Assembly: GCF_034522235.1 (NCBI RefSeq)
Contig: NZ_JAXHLN010000003.1
Location: 806,001 to 870,000 of the forward strand
Direction of reading: 5' to 3'
DNA length: 64,000 nucleotides
Source: Thiohalophilus sp.
GTDB lineage: Bacteria; Pseudomonadota; Gammaproteobacteria; UBA6429; Thiohalophilaceae
In this document: piece after piece, positions 32,905 through 41,841 of the stretch
Layout: every line of letters begins with the position of its first letter
Position numbering within the stretch: position 1 is the first letter of the stretch
The notes under the pieces: model-generated
The model's database searches: none
Told to the model about the DNA's origin: nothing
Seen by the model: only the letters and a program-made list of their open reading frames with translations
Translations under genes and position numbers: made by a program

Positions 32905-34080
32905 CTATTTTTTTGATGCCATCTGCTGAATCATGCGATCGACTTCCAGAAACTGCATCAGCTCGTGCTTTTTGTTCATGGTGTCCTGGTAACCCAGGTC
33001 AATCAGCCGACGGGTATAGGCGCGTTCGAACAGCAGGTAGCTGACCAGATCCGAACCGTCCGAGCGGTAGGCGCCGATGCCGCGCAGCAGCAGACGCATG
33101 CTGCGCGGCAACTGGTCGATGTATTCCTCGGCCAGATCGCCGATATCCTGGCTGGGCGAGATTACCAGCGTGTCGACATGGCGCAGAGGAAAGTCGTGTT
33201 TGTCACGCTGCTTTTGCGGGATCAATCCTACCGTATCATTGATACGTTCCAGGCGTTCGATATCGGCATCCAGTGAATCGAGAAAGATGCTGTCCAGCAC
33301 ATGCCCGGCGATCTGGCCGATGGTAGGCGGGCGACTCTCGCGGGTGCGTTGCGGTTCCTGATTCTCCATGTGGTTGCCGATGATCATGATCTTGTCGGCC
33401 CCCAGATGCAGGGCGGGGCTGATCGGTGCCATCTGGCGCATGGAGCCGTCGCCGAAATATTCCCGGTTGATTTTCTGCGGGGGAAATACAAACGGGATGG
33501 CCGAGGAGGCCATCAGATGCTCGACATTGATATCGGTACTTATCCCGATACGCCGGAAACGGTTCCAGGATTCGAGTTCAGGCTGGCCATGGAAGAAGGA
33601 TACTGACTGATGCGAGGTATAGCCGGACGCGGTGACACTCAATGCATCCAGATACCCCTTGTCGATGGAGTGCTGAATGTCTTCCGTGCGAATGTACTGT
33701 TCGAGCAGGTGCTGCAGGGGGGAACGGTCCAGCAGGGAGAGCGCGCGGCTGTGGTGGCTCATGCCCAGTGACATCAGTGCCATGAACCAGTTGAAGCTGG
33801 TGCGCAGGATGCCCGGGACATCGGTGCGAAAAACCTGTTCGGCATGAAAGTTGGACCAGATGATCGCGATGCGCTGTACCGACTTGCGAAAGTCGTAGGC
33901 ATGGGTGGCCAGTGCACAGGCATTGATGGCGCCGGCCGAGGTGCCGCAAAGAATCTGGAACGGACTGCTGGCCCGACGGGGCAAAATGTCGGCGACGGCT
34001 TTGAGCACCCCGACCTGATAGGCGGCACGGGCGCCGCCACCGGTCATGATCAGGCCGGTTTTTGGTTTATCGGACTGCAT
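32905..34080 (-). CDS. patatin-like phospholipase
   Basis: A 391-residue patatin-domain acyl hydrolase. It has the oxyanion motif GGGARAAYQVG (about 14-24), the nucleophile elbow GTSAG with Ser near 48, and the catalytic Asp in YFGDGSMRQ (DGS rather than the usual DGG/A). The C-terminal 150 residues carry no known domain. It is likely a cytosolic or membrane-associated phospholipase or lysophospholipase. It is divergent from the DMT exporter gene. No signal peptide. The start MQSDKPKTGLIMTGGG is convincing. Confidence 0.82.
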   Translation of the reverse strand: MQSDKPKTGLIMTGGGARAAYQVGVLKAVADILPRRASSPFQILCGTSAGAINACALATHAYDFRKSVQRIAIIWSNFHAEQVFRTDVPGILRTSFNWFMALMSLGMSHHSRALSLLDRSPLQHLLEQYIRTEDIQHSIDKGYLDALSVTASGYTSHQSVSFFHGQPELESWNRFRRIGISTDINVEHLMASSAIPFVFPPQKINREYFGDGSMRQMAPISPALHLGADKIMIIGNHMENQEPQRTRESRPPTIGQIAGHVLDSIFLDSLDADIERLERINDTVGLIPQKQRDKHDFPLRHVDTLVISPSQDIGDLAEEYIDQLPRSMRLLLRGIGAYRSDGSDLVSYLLFERAYTRRLIDLGYQDTMNKKHELMQFLEVDRMIQQMASKK

Positions 34081-34229
34081 GGGTGCTGCCTGTCGGGTTA
34101 TTGCTGTTATACAATCAGGCTCTCCTGCTCACACTGTATAGAATAGTCAGAGATTGTCATGCCGCCAACCGGTTCGTCTGTTATTTGCTCAACCATTATT
34201 CCGGGAGTGGTCGCTCGCGCCGATATGCC

Positions 34230-35129
34230 ATGAACAGTATGTTGTATCGCCAGAGTCTGATTCTGGGCAGTCTGTTTATTGTCCTCTCCGAACTGATGTT
34301 CGCCTCGATGGGCGCAGCGGTCAAGGCGGTCTCCGCCGACATGCCCAACGAAATGATCGTCTTCATGCGCAACCTGTTCGGTGCCCTGGTGCTGTTGCCG
34401 CTGCTGTGGCGTTACGGCTGGCGGCATTTGCAAACCCGTATCTGGTATTTGCATGTGATGCGCGCTGGCTTCGGCGTGGCGGCCATGTACTGTTTTTTCT
34501 ACGCCCTGGCCAACATGCCGCTGGCCAGCGGCATGCTGCTGAAGATGACCTCGCCACTGTTTATCCCGCTGGTGGCGATTGCCTGGCTTGGCGAGGGGAT
34601 CACCCGCCGCGCCTTGCTGGCCGTGGTGCTCGGTTTTATCGGCGTGATCCTGGTGCTGCAACCGCAGGGCGGGTTTGAGGCGGTGGCGTTGATCGGTTTG
34701 CTGGGCGGTGCGCTGGCGGCGGTGGCCAAGGTGACCGTGCGGCGGCTGGGACGCAGTGAACCCACCACCCGCATTGTGTTCTATTTTGCCCTGGTGGCCA
34801 CCCTGGTGTCGGCCGTGCCGCTGAGCTGGAGCTGGCAAACGCCGGATACCGACAGCTGGTTATTGCTGCTGTTGATTGGCATAGTGGGCACATTGGGGCA
34901 ACTGCTGTTGACCCGGGGCTACAGCATCGCACCGCCGTCGCAGGTGGGCGCCTTTACCTATACCTCGGTGGTGTTTGCGGCGTTGTTCGGCTATCTGTTC
35001 TGGGACGAGATGGTCGGTTACCTGTTTGTGATCGGCGCGCTGATCATCGCCGGCGCCGGCATACTGGTCTTGCAGGAGCGCCAGAACGTGAGTCTCAACA
35101 AGGCCCGTTTTGATAACGAGCCGTTGTGA
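34230..35129 (+). CDS. EamA/DMT-family exporter
   Basis: A 299-residue inner-membrane transporter with ten hydrophobic segments arranged as two EamA repeats (LSELMFASMGAAVKAVS in the first, GGALAAVAKVTVRRLGRSEPT opening the second). The family exports amino acids, nucleotide-like or other small metabolites; the substrate cannot be told. ATG 34230 is used, with 34239 as an alternative. The longer in-frame extension upstream to 34062 overlaps the patatin gene start and is unlikely to be coding. sixA follows after 34 bases. Confidence 0.8.
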   Translation: MNSMLYRQSLILGSLFIVLSELMFASMGAAVKAVSADMPNEMIVFMRNLFGALVLLPLLWRYGWRHLQTRIWYLHVMRAGFGVAAMYCFFYALANMPLASGMLLKMTSPLFIPLVAIAWLGEGITRRALLAVVLGFIGVILVLQPQGGFEAVALIGLLGGALAAVAKVTVRRLGRSEPTTRIVFYFALVATLVSAVPLSWSWQTPDTDSWLLLLLIGIVGTLGQLLLTRGYSIAPPSQVGAFTYTSVVFAALFGYLFWDEMVGYLFVIGALIIAGAGILVLQERQNVSLNKARFDNEPL

Positions 35130-35163
35130 TCCGATACACGAGAGTATTTACAGGAGAATCAAT

Positions 35164-35676
35164 ATGACGGACCAACAACTCTGGCTGCTACGCCACGCCA
35201 GGGCGGATGCAGGCGACAAGGGCATGGACGATATCGATCGTCCGCTAAGCCACAGCGGACGAGAGCAGGCGACGCGATTGGGGCAGTGGCTTGCGCAGCA
35301 GGATTTGCGCCCCGGCTTGATTGTCAGTTCTCCGGCTGTTCGCGCCCGGCAAACCATAGAGCTAGCCTGTCAGGCCCTCGGTGTTGACCTCAACCATATT
35401 CATTATGATCCCGGCCTGTATCTGGCCTCGCGGGGCGATCTGCTGCGGATTATTGAAGATAGGAGAGAGCCCCACGGGCCGCTCATGCTGGTTGGGCACA
35501 ACCCTGGATTGGAAGAGCTGCTGGGCTGGCTGTGTGCCGAACCGTTGCCCCGGACGCAGGAAGGCCAGTTGCTGACTACCGCGAATCTGGTCCGGATCCG
35601 GCTCGAGGACAACGACGCGCTTGACGAAGGCCGCAGCCAGTTGATCGATCTGACCCGGGCGGATGAACTGACGTGA
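35164..35676 (+). CDS. sixA: phosphohistidine phosphatase SixA
   Basis: A 170-residue histidine-phosphatase family protein. LWLLRHARADAG carries the RHG-type motif in SixA form (LRHA), SSPAVRARQT contains the second Arg, and LVGHNPGLEELLG has the second catalytic His. SixA removes phosphate from His of phosphotransfer proteins, classically ArcB and PTS-Ntr NPr. AGGAG 8 bases before ATG 35164 selects this start. It is likely cotranscribed with the DMT exporter. Confidence 0.85.
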   Translation: MTDQQLWLLRHARADAGDKGMDDIDRPLSHSGREQATRLGQWLAQQDLRPGLIVSSPAVRARQTIELACQALGVDLNHIHYDPGLYLASRGDLLRIIEDRREPHGPLMLVGHNPGLEELLGWLCAEPLPRTQEGQLLTTANLVRIRLEDNDALDEGRSQLIDLTRADELT

Positions 35677-36286
35677 GATGGAACAACAGAAGCAGAAGTG
35701 CGAATTGTGCGGCCGGCTTCAAGCCGCACTCATCCCGTTAGCGTCGGTCACGGAGCAGAATGTTACAGTGCAGTCGCTAAATAACTGTTCCCAAAAGTTG
35801 CGCAAGGCGTAGGTCAGGCTGCGCACCGCGCTGCCTGACATTTTGGCTATTCCCGGAGATCGATGTGGTTGCCCTGTTCTTAGAGTCACGTAGGCTTCGC
35901 CAACGTGACCTGCAAGATTCGTCAGAGTATGGAGTATGCAGGAATTTGGATCAGTGAGTCCTGCGGCGGCATAGCAGCACCACTGAAAACACCGAAGTCA
36001 CCGAAGTCACCGAAACGGAACAGTCATTATGTTTTTTTTAGTGCTATTCGGTGTCTTCAGTGTTTCGGTGGTCAACATTTCCCTTGCATTATCTCCCGAT
36101 TCGGTTAAAGGCCTGTTCGAACTGGGGACATGGCGTTGGTATTTCGGCCCGCACCTGCTAAAACTAATTCAAGGCCTGCCGTTACAGACAAGCAAGCATC
36201 AACGATGCAGGATATCCCCGCAGGGTTTGCGGGGTGACGAAACGATCAGCGGCCGCGCATGGACAGGTTCTCGGCGGGGAGGGGCG
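35677..36286. repeat. gene-free gap with hairpin repeats
   Basis: 610 bases without a supported gene. It contains GTCAGGCTGCGC...GCGCTGCCTGAC (35813-35839), a short CACGTAGGC/GCCAACGTG hairpin (about 35887-35910) and a large imperfect inverted repeat 35980-36072: CACTGAAAACACCGAAGTCA against TTCGGTGTCTTCAGTGTTTC. The latter recurs at 62728-62817. Confidence 0.7.
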
Positions 36287-36631
36287 ATGAATTCAACCGA
36301 GTTGATTTGCGGGACAGGCCTGGAACCGGCCGAACCCTTGTATGCCCGGGTGCCGATTCGGGATGAAAACGGGCAATACCTTACAGATTTCATGATGATT
36401 ATTCCCGGTCTGCACCTGCGATCCGCACGGATACGTCAGGAGGTGATCGGAAGGATTGATTATGTTCTGCAACTGTACAAGCGCACCGTCGTCTTTGCCG
36501 ATTTTAATATAAAAACCAGCGTGTTGTGGGTCTCGGTCAAACCGGTGCCGGGGATATGCCTGGAGTTACCGGCAGTCATCAAGTTTCACGTCCCCGAGGC
36601 CCTGCTGGTCAGCCACCGCGTGCCGGGCTGA
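36287..36631 (+). CDS. conserved hypothetical protein
   Basis: A 114-residue soluble protein (MNSTELICGTGLEPAEPLYA) with a beta-rich look and a conserved-looking C-terminus (WVSVKPVPGICLELPAVIK). GGGGAGGGG immediately upstream selects ATG 36287 within a longer open frame. No recognised domain. It stands alone between repeats and the RutE-like gene. Confidence 0.55.
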   Translation: MNSTELICGTGLEPAEPLYARVPIRDENGQYLTDFMMIIPGLHLRSARIRQEVIGRIDYVLQLYKRTVVFADFNIKTSVLWVSVKPVPGICLELPAVIKFHVPEALLVSHRVPG

Positions 36632-36730
36632 AGGATGTTAATGATTTGTTGAAAGAATAACCACGCATTTGTCAGGGTAGGGGGGTGGCCTTCATAATGG
36701 TTGTCAAACTGATAATCAACGGAGAAGGTC

Positions 36731-37321
36731 ATGGCAGAAGCCCTGAATGCTGAAGCACTCGACACCCTGTTTCGCAAGGCACGCAGTCACAACGGCTGGC
36801 AGGACCGGCCGGTCAGTGATGATCTGCTGCAACAGCTCTATGATCTGATGAAATGGGGACCGACCAGCGCCAACTCCTGCCCCGCCCGTATCGTGTTCGT
36901 CAAATCCGACGAGGCCAAGGCCCGGATGAAACCGGCGCTGGCCGAAGGCAACGTGGAAAAATCGATGACGGCCCCGGTGGTGGCGATTGTTGGTATGGAC
37001 CTGGAGTTTTACGAAAAGCTGCCCACGCTGTTCCCGCATACTGATGCCAAAACCTGGTTCGAAGGCAAACCGCAGAAAATTCAGGACAGTGCGCACCGCG
37101 ACGCTTCTCTCCAGGGGGCCTATATGATGCTGGCGGCGCGCAGCCTGGGACTGGATTGTGGTCCGATGTCGGGTTTCGACAATGCCAAAATGGATGAAGC
37201 GTTTTTCCCCGACGGCAAGATCAAGTCCATCTTTATCTGCGCCATGGGCTATGGGGATGAGTCGAAGCTCTATCCGCGTGGACCACGGCTGGATTTCGAT
37301 GAAGCCTGTCGTATCGAGTAG
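36731..37321 (+). CDS. rutE: RutE-family nitroreductase (malonic semialdehyde reductase type)
   Basis: A 196-residue FMN-dependent nitroreductase, the same length as E. coli RutE. It shares [63 protein letters not shown] and the ending PRLDFDEAC. RutE reduces malonic semialdehyde in the Rut pyrimidine pathway, but no other rut genes are nearby. It may therefore act on another enal or nitro compound. GGAG lies 6 bases before ATG 36731. Confidence 0.85.
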   Translation: MAEALNAEALDTLFRKARSHNGWQDRPVSDDLLQQLYDLMKWGPTSANSCPARIVFVKSDEAKARMKPALAEGNVEKSMTAPVVAIVGMDLEFYEKLPTLFPHTDAKTWFEGKPQKIQDSAHRDASLQGAYMMLAARSLGLDCGPMSGFDNAKMDEAFFPDGKIKSIFICAMGYGDESKLYPRGPRLDFDEACRIE

Positions 37322-37342
37322 AATATGACAGCAGCAGAAAAT

Positions 37343-37370
37343 ACAACGGCCACCTTCGGGTGGCCGTTGT
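37343..37370. terminator. bidirectional-type hairpin between convergent genes
   Basis: ACAACGGCCACC-TTCG-GGTGGCCGTTGT: a perfect 12-bp stem with a stable TTCG loop. On the minus strand it is followed by TATTTTC, so it should stop the DUF6316-like operon. On the plus strand the T-run is missing, but the stem may still shield the rutE message. Confidence 0.75.
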
Positions 37371-37391
37371 GGTTGCGCAGGAGGAAAATTG

Positions 37392-37652
37392 TTATCGCGG
37401 GATGCGGGATTCCTGTTCGTAGTGCACAATGCCGCAGCGACGCAGATACAACTTCAGGTTTTGCTCGGCCTCACGAAAAGTATCGTACGGTCCGAAAGTG
37501 ATGCGCTCGCGGGTACAAAAGAACCCGTGTCGGCCATTAAAATGAAAGCGGCGACTCCGTGGTGGTAGGGGGCCGCTCTCACCATTGCGAGAGGGGCCCT
37601 GGTCGTCGATGCGGGTTTTCGCAAGGGCCGTCCCGGATTCATTTATTTGCAT
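37392..37652 (-). CDS. DUF6316-like small protein, paralogue 2
   Basis: An 86-residue protein whose core (SRRFHFNGRHGFFCTRERI, then TFGPYDTFREAEQNLKLYL) matches the pattern of the proteins at 20006-20212 and 37639-37866: aromatic strand, R-E, GPF/Y, and an acidic helix with A-E. GAGG stands 8 bases before ATG 37652, and the gene overlaps the end of its upstream paralogue by 14 bases, so both are in one transcript. Function unknown. Confidence 0.6.
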   Translation of the reverse strand: MQINESGTALAKTRIDDQGPSRNGESGPLPPRSRRFHFNGRHGFFCTRERITFGPYDTFREAEQNLKLYLRRCGIVHYEQESRIPR

Positions 37653-37866
37653 GATTGGTATCCTCGGACTCCGGCTGAATTTTCCCTGCTATGACCTTGG
37701 CGACAAATTCTTCGGCATCCCGCTTATTATGAAACGGGCCCTGGATACCTTCGCGAGTCAGGGCATACCAGCCCTGATTCATGACATGAAAATAGCGATC
37801 GCTGTTGATACGATCATGGCGGCCTGAACGAGGAGCACTTCCTCCTAAAGTTCGGACATAATCCAT
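37639..37866 (-). CDS. DUF6316-like small protein, paralogue 3
   Basis: A 75-residue protein with core INSDRYFHVMNQGWYALTREG and IQGPFHNKRDAEEFVAKVI, the clearest form of the family in this window. AGAGGAGT 7 bases before ATG 37866 selects the start over an upstream in-frame ATG at 37941. First gene of a two-gene operon with paralogue 2. Function unknown. Confidence 0.6.
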   Translation of the reverse strand: MDYVRTLGGSAPRSGRHDRINSDRYFHVMNQGWYALTREGIQGPFHNKRDAEEFVAKVIAGKIQPESEDTNHANK

Positions 37867-38120
37867 TTGTGACTCCTCTGCTCTCACCAAAAACGTGGTA
37901 GAGGATATGTTGGCGGGAAGAACATGTCTGTCAGTTAACACGGACTCTTGGTATCAGTTTAGGCTGAATCTTATGTAGGAATTGACAGACACCCCTGTAG
38001 GAAAAGCCTGACAAGCTGGGCGTGATGGGTGACTGTTTCATTGAGAGGCTTGCGCAAAGCCGGGGGCTAGAAAAGAGCCGTCCGGGCGCACAGGGAGAGC
38101 CGGGCAGTGCGCGACCGGTG

Positions 38121-38789
38121 CTATTTGCCCTGGATATAGCGCGCGTCGTCGAAGGTCTCGATCCATTCAGGCCGCATGGCGACCAGAATGCTGGTGAACA
38201 TGCCGGTAATAAAGGCCTCGGGAAACATCATCAGCGGCATATAAGGGAAGTAGTCGTAGGCAAGCTGGCCGGGGCTGTAGGCGCCGGCGATCAGCAGCAG
38301 TGTCGCGGCAAGACTGGCGGCACCGGCCATGGCCAGGGCCGCGCCAAAAAAACCGTTAATGAAAATATAGATGAAGACATGATGGGGCAGCCTGGCTTCG
38401 GCCAGGCGCAGGATGCCGGTGGTGATCAGGATCGGGGTCAAGCCCATTACCAGGACATTGAGCGGGTAGGTCTGCCAGTCGCTGCTGCCGTTATAAACGA
38501 GCCCCAGCAACACCAGGCTGATAACGATCAGCGCCCGCTGCCAGCCGAACATCAGGGTCATCAGGGTGGCGCCCAGATAGTGGTATTCCAGCCCCGGCAG
38601 GCGGGTGGTGGTGATTTGCCACAGCAGGATGAGAGCGACGCTGCCGCCGAGAAAAACATGGGCCTTGTGCGGTTGCTCCAGATACTGGCGCCAGGGGACC
38701 TGCCGGATGGCAAGCAGCAGAATCACGGCATAGAGGATCCCGGCGATCCACAACCAGCTTTGGGGTACCATGTCGGCGGGGTAGTTCAC
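38121..38789 (-). CDS. CbiM-like energy-coupling-factor permease homologue
   Basis: A 222-residue inner-membrane protein with about seven hydrophobic segments. It has the look of CbiM/NikM substrate-capture proteins (PGLEYHYLGATLMTLMFGW; FIYIFINGFFGAALAM; PYMPLMMFPEAFITGMFTS). CbiM normally binds Co2+ or Ni2+ through an N-terminal Met-His segment. Here the N-terminus is MNYPADMVPQSW, so the metal site is not evident. No ECF ATPase or CbiQ adjoins. Its start overlaps the phosphatase stop by 4 bases, so the two are coupled. Confidence 0.65.
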   Translation of the reverse strand: MNYPADMVPQSWLWIAGILYAVILLLAIRQVPWRQYLEQPHKAHVFLGGSVALILLWQITTTRLPGLEYHYLGATLMTLMFGWQRALIVISLVLLGLVYNGSSDWQTYPLNVLVMGLTPILITTGILRLAEARLPHHVFIYIFINGFFGAALAMAGAASLAATLLLIAGAYSPGQLAYDYFPYMPLMMFPEAFITGMFTSILVAMRPEWIETFDDARYIQGK

Positions 38790-39316
38790 CAGGCAAACTC
38801 CACGATCTGGCCGTTGGCGAAATGCAGTTGTGTCATCTGCTGATCGGTCAGTCCGTTCAAGAGTGCGCTCAACGCGCGCAGTGTCTCCTCATGGACTACC
38901 AACAGAATAGACCGTTCGGGCTGCTGGCGCAGCCAATCGAGAAAGCGCGCGATGCGCTGTTTGTGCTCCAGCAGCGATTCACCACCGGGTGGACGGGTGT
39001 GCAGCGGATCGGCGCCGATGGCGGCAAAATAGTCGGCGACCGGCCGGCCGTCGAAGCCCGAACGGATATCATTGAGGTCGGGGTGCGCGCTGACCGGTAT
39101 CTGATGATGGCGATTGACGATATCGGCGCTCTGTCGGGTGCGGGGCAATTCGGAAGTGATAATCCGCTGCAGGGGTATATCGCGGAGGTATCCGGCGGCG
39201 GCCTCGATCTGGGCGATACCGGTGTCCGTCAGGTGGACGTCGCGCTTCGGGTCATCGTTACACAGGCCCTGATCATTGAAATTGGTGCGGCCGTGACGCA
39301 TGGCGTAAAAAGGCAT
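38786..39316 (-). CDS. histidine phosphatase superfamily protein (CobC-like)
   Basis: A 176-residue phosphoglycerate-mutase-fold phosphatase: YAMRHGRTNFNDQG (catalytic RHG), TSELPRTRQSADIV, GGESLLEHKQRI and LLVVHEETLRAL with the second His. It could be an alpha-ribazole phosphatase, a sugar-phosphate phosphatase or a housekeeping enzyme. Coupling to a CbiM-like permease makes a cobalamin-related role attractive but unproven. ATG 39316 gives the canonical N-terminus; the long upstream extension in the same frame is not coding. Confidence 0.75.
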   Translation of the reverse strand: MPFYAMRHGRTNFNDQGLCNDDPKRDVHLTDTGIAQIEAAAGYLRDIPLQRIITSELPRTRQSADIVNRHHQIPVSAHPDLNDIRSGFDGRPVADYFAAIGADPLHTRPPGGESLLEHKQRIARFLDWLRQQPERSILLVVHEETLRALSALLNGLTDQQMTQLHFANGQIVEFAW

Positions 39317-39411
39317 GAGCTTCACCGTAGCATAGCAATCACTGTTTATAATATCATGGCAAAGCGGCCTGACGGCAGTGATACTCCGATACTGACAGAG
39401 AAGGAGAGCAT

Positions 39412-39828
39412 TTGAGCCAGTCCAATATTTTGACCGTTCGCCCCAATGGGCCGTTGCAATTCGAAGGCGATTTGACTTTGCAGGATGCCAACGGCAATGT
39501 CCTGCTGCAGGGTAACGAAGCCTGGCTCTGCCGTTGCGGCCAGTCAAGGGACAAGCCCTATTGCGATGGCACGCACAAGCATTGCGGGTTTGCAGACCCG
39601 GCGGTGTTTGAGGATGCCCGCAGTGAACCTCTGGAGAGCGATAGAGGACGTCTGACGCTAATCGTCAAACAGAACGCCATGTTGCTTGTAAAAGGTCCGT
39701 TGATGCTGGTGAGTCGCGATGGCCGGTCAAGTTCCACCCGCAACCGTACTGCCCTGTGCCGTTGCGGCGAGTCGAAAAACAAGCCGTTTTGCGATGCCAG
39801 CCATAATGCCTGTGGCTTTCGCGGCTAA
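39412..39828 (+). CDS. double CDGSH iron-sulfur protein
   Basis: A 138-residue protein with two CDGSH-type 2Fe-2S motifs: CRCGQSRDKPYCDGTH near residue 40 and CRCGESKNKPFCDASH near 117, each with the three-Cys, one-His ligand set. Between them is a beta-strand segment (LTLIVKQNAMLLVKGPLML). Likely a soluble redox or cluster-transfer protein. Translation starts at TTG 39412, supported by AAGGAG 6 bases upstream. It is divergent from the CobC-like gene. Confidence 0.82.
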   Translation: MSQSNILTVRPNGPLQFEGDLTLQDANGNVLLQGNEAWLCRCGQSRDKPYCDGTHKHCGFADPAVFEDARSEPLESDRGRLTLIVKQNAMLLVKGPLMLVSRDGRSSSTRNRTALCRCGESKNKPFCDASHNACGFRG

Positions 39829-40031
39829 AGAAGGCAAACAGTCAAACCCAGTAACTGACCCCAGCAGCCAATCCGGGAGAAAACGTATGGTCACATCGAT
39901 TATTCTCATCAATGTCGAGCGCACGAAAATCAATGACCATACTCGCATTCCAGGCCTTTTCCCGGCATGATCTTGAGGCCCTGTTTTCCATTGGCGTCTG
40001 ATCTCTTTTTTTTTACCGGTTTATTGCCGGT

Positions 40032-40604
40032 TTATTGCCGGCCATACAGTTCGCGGATGAACGGCAGGGCCTCAGGCAGATGTTGAAAAGCATGATCCCC
40101 GCCGTTGAATAGCCTGATTTCTGCACAAGCCTGGTAACGCTCGGCCGCCGTATGGTAATCGAGCACCTCGTCGTCCTTGTCGAGCAACAGCAGAGTCGGC
40201 ACCGGCTCGATACAAGGGGTCGGCATACCCAGGGCCCGCAGCGCGTCAAGATGCCGTTCTTTCAGTTCGTAACGCTCCCCTGTATAGAAATTAACGTTTT
40301 CACCCAGATAGTTATCCAGGGTGGACATGGGCATCAGGGCGGGGTTGATAAGAACCTGTTTGAGTCTGTAATAATGCGCAAGATACTGGGCGTAGTAACC
40401 GCCAAGGGAGGAGCCTGCCAGCATAATGTTGCTGTCCAATGACAAAAAGGCTTCGATGAGATGCTGTAGCATGTCGATGGCGCGGGCGGGGTCGTAATGG
40501 TACGAGGGAATCAGGACCGTGATATCGTCCAATTGCTGCTTGAGATACTGACCCTTGGCGGAGGCGCCGCTGCTGTTAAATCCATGCAGGTAGATAATCA
40601 TCAC
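40032..40604 (-). CDS. yqiA: YqiA-family esterase
   Basis: A 190-residue alpha/beta hydrolase that follows E. coli YqiA closely: MIIYLHGFNSSGASAKGQYL, LAGSSLGGYYAQYLA (nucleophile Ser near 67), VLINPALMP, DNYLGENVNFYTG, LLLLDKDDEVLDY (acid) and GGDHAF (His). It hydrolyses short acyl esters; the physiological role is unknown. It is divergent from zapE. Confidence 0.85.
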   Translation of the reverse strand: MMIIYLHGFNSSGASAKGQYLKQQLDDITVLIPSYHYDPARAIDMLQHLIEAFLSLDSNIMLAGSSLGGYYAQYLAHYYRLKQVLINPALMPMSTLDNYLGENVNFYTGERYELKERHLDALRALGMPTPCIEPVPTLLLLDKDDEVLDYHTAAERYQACAEIRLFNGGDHAFQHLPEALPFIRELYGRQ

Positions 40605-40724
40605 AACTGGTATCGTGTCTGGGGGTCCGGACGATTTGCACCGTGGAACTTATGTATCAGGTTTTGTCATAATATTACAATACCTTTTAAAAGGACGCCA
40701 GAACAGGGGTGACGGCAAGGTAAC

Positions 40725-41831
40725 ATGACCACACCGATTGAGCGCTATCAGGCCGATCTTAAAAAAGCGGGGTTTTACCACGACCCGCTGCAGGAGCATG
40801 CGGTTCAACACACCCAGCGTTTGTATGAGGAACTGGTTCGTGCGGCCGATACCCCGCCGCGCTGGCGGGATCGATTGTGGCGCAGGCGGCCAGTTGAAGT
40901 GAAAGGTCTGTATTTGTGGGGTGGCACCGGTCGCGGCAAGACCTATCTGGTGGACAGCTTCTACGATTGTCTGCCGTTGCGTGATAAACATCGGGTCCAT
41001 TACCACCGCTTCATGGTTGATATTCATGCTCGCCTGCGTGACCTGCCCAAATCCCCGGATCCTTTGGTGGTAATTGCCAATGAGATTGCCGATCAACTCA
41101 AGGTATTATGTCTGGATGAGTTTCATGTTCAGGATATTGCCGACGCGATGCTCCTTGGCGGACTGCTCAGGGCCCTGTTCGACAAGGGAGTGACCCTGGT
41201 GGCGACCTCCAACAGCTCGATTGATGAGCTGTACAAGAACGGGCTTCAAAGAGAGCGTTTTCTGTTTGCCATTGAATTGCTCAAGGCGCATACCGTTCAG
41301 ATCAATCTGCAATCCGGTACGGATTATCGGTTTCGGTTGCTGGAGGCCAGTCGGAATTTTTATGTGGCAGAAGCGGATGAAGGCGAGAAAATCATCCATA
41401 CAGCCATCGAACGGATGGCGCCTGATACTCTCAAGCACGATCGGCAACTGACGGTCAACCAGCGGTCGATCGCGTATCGAGCTCTGGCCGATGATGTGGT
41501 CTGGTTTGAATTTGATGCGCTGTGCAATACGCCACGTTCGGCCAATGACTATATTCAGATCGCCCAGCAATTTCACACAGTATATATAAGTAATATTTTT
41601 CGCATGAACGAGGCCCATGATAATGTCGCCAAACGCTTCGTTCACTTGATTGATGCGTTATATGATCATAATGTCAAGCTTGTGGCGACGGGTGAGGCAG
41701 CCGTCGATGAGCTTTATGTCGGCAAACGCGTGGCGTTCGGTTTTGAACGCGCCATCAGCCGGATTCGGGAGATGGGTAGTAACGCGTATCTGGCCTTGCC
41801 GCATAAACTTCGTACCAATCGTATCGCATGA
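40725..41831 (+). CDS. zapE: cell division ATPase ZapE (AFG1-like)
   Basis: A 368-residue AFG1/ZapE ATPase. Walker A is LWGGTGRGKTYLVD (near 65), Walker B LCLDEFHVQDIADAMLLGGLL, followed by TSNSSIDELYKNGLQRERF and the ending RAISRIREMGSNAYL. ZapE binds FtsZ and modulates the Z-ring, notably under stress and low oxygen. ATG 40725 has a weak upstream AAGG. The lipoprotein gene follows after 10 bases. Confidence 0.92.
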   Translation: MTTPIERYQADLKKAGFYHDPLQEHAVQHTQRLYEELVRAADTPPRWRDRLWRRRPVEVKGLYLWGGTGRGKTYLVDSFYDCLPLRDKHRVHYHRFMVDIHARLRDLPKSPDPLVVIANEIADQLKVLCLDEFHVQDIADAMLLGGLLRALFDKGVTLVATSNSSIDELYKNGLQRERFLFAIELLKAHTVQINLQSGTDYRFRLLEASRNFYVAEADEGEKIIHTAIERMAPDTLKHDRQLTVNQRSIAYRALADDVVWFEFDALCNTPRSANDYIQIAQQFHTVYISNIFRMNEAHDNVAKRFVHLIDALYDHNVKLVATGEAAVDELYVGKRVAFGFERAISRIREMGSNAYLALPHKLRTNRIA

Positions 41832-41841
41832 GGAGATGGCT

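Noticed and set aside
34062-34229. N-terminal extension of the DMT exporter
   Set aside because: It overlaps the divergent patatin start and its translation is unlike the family N-terminus.
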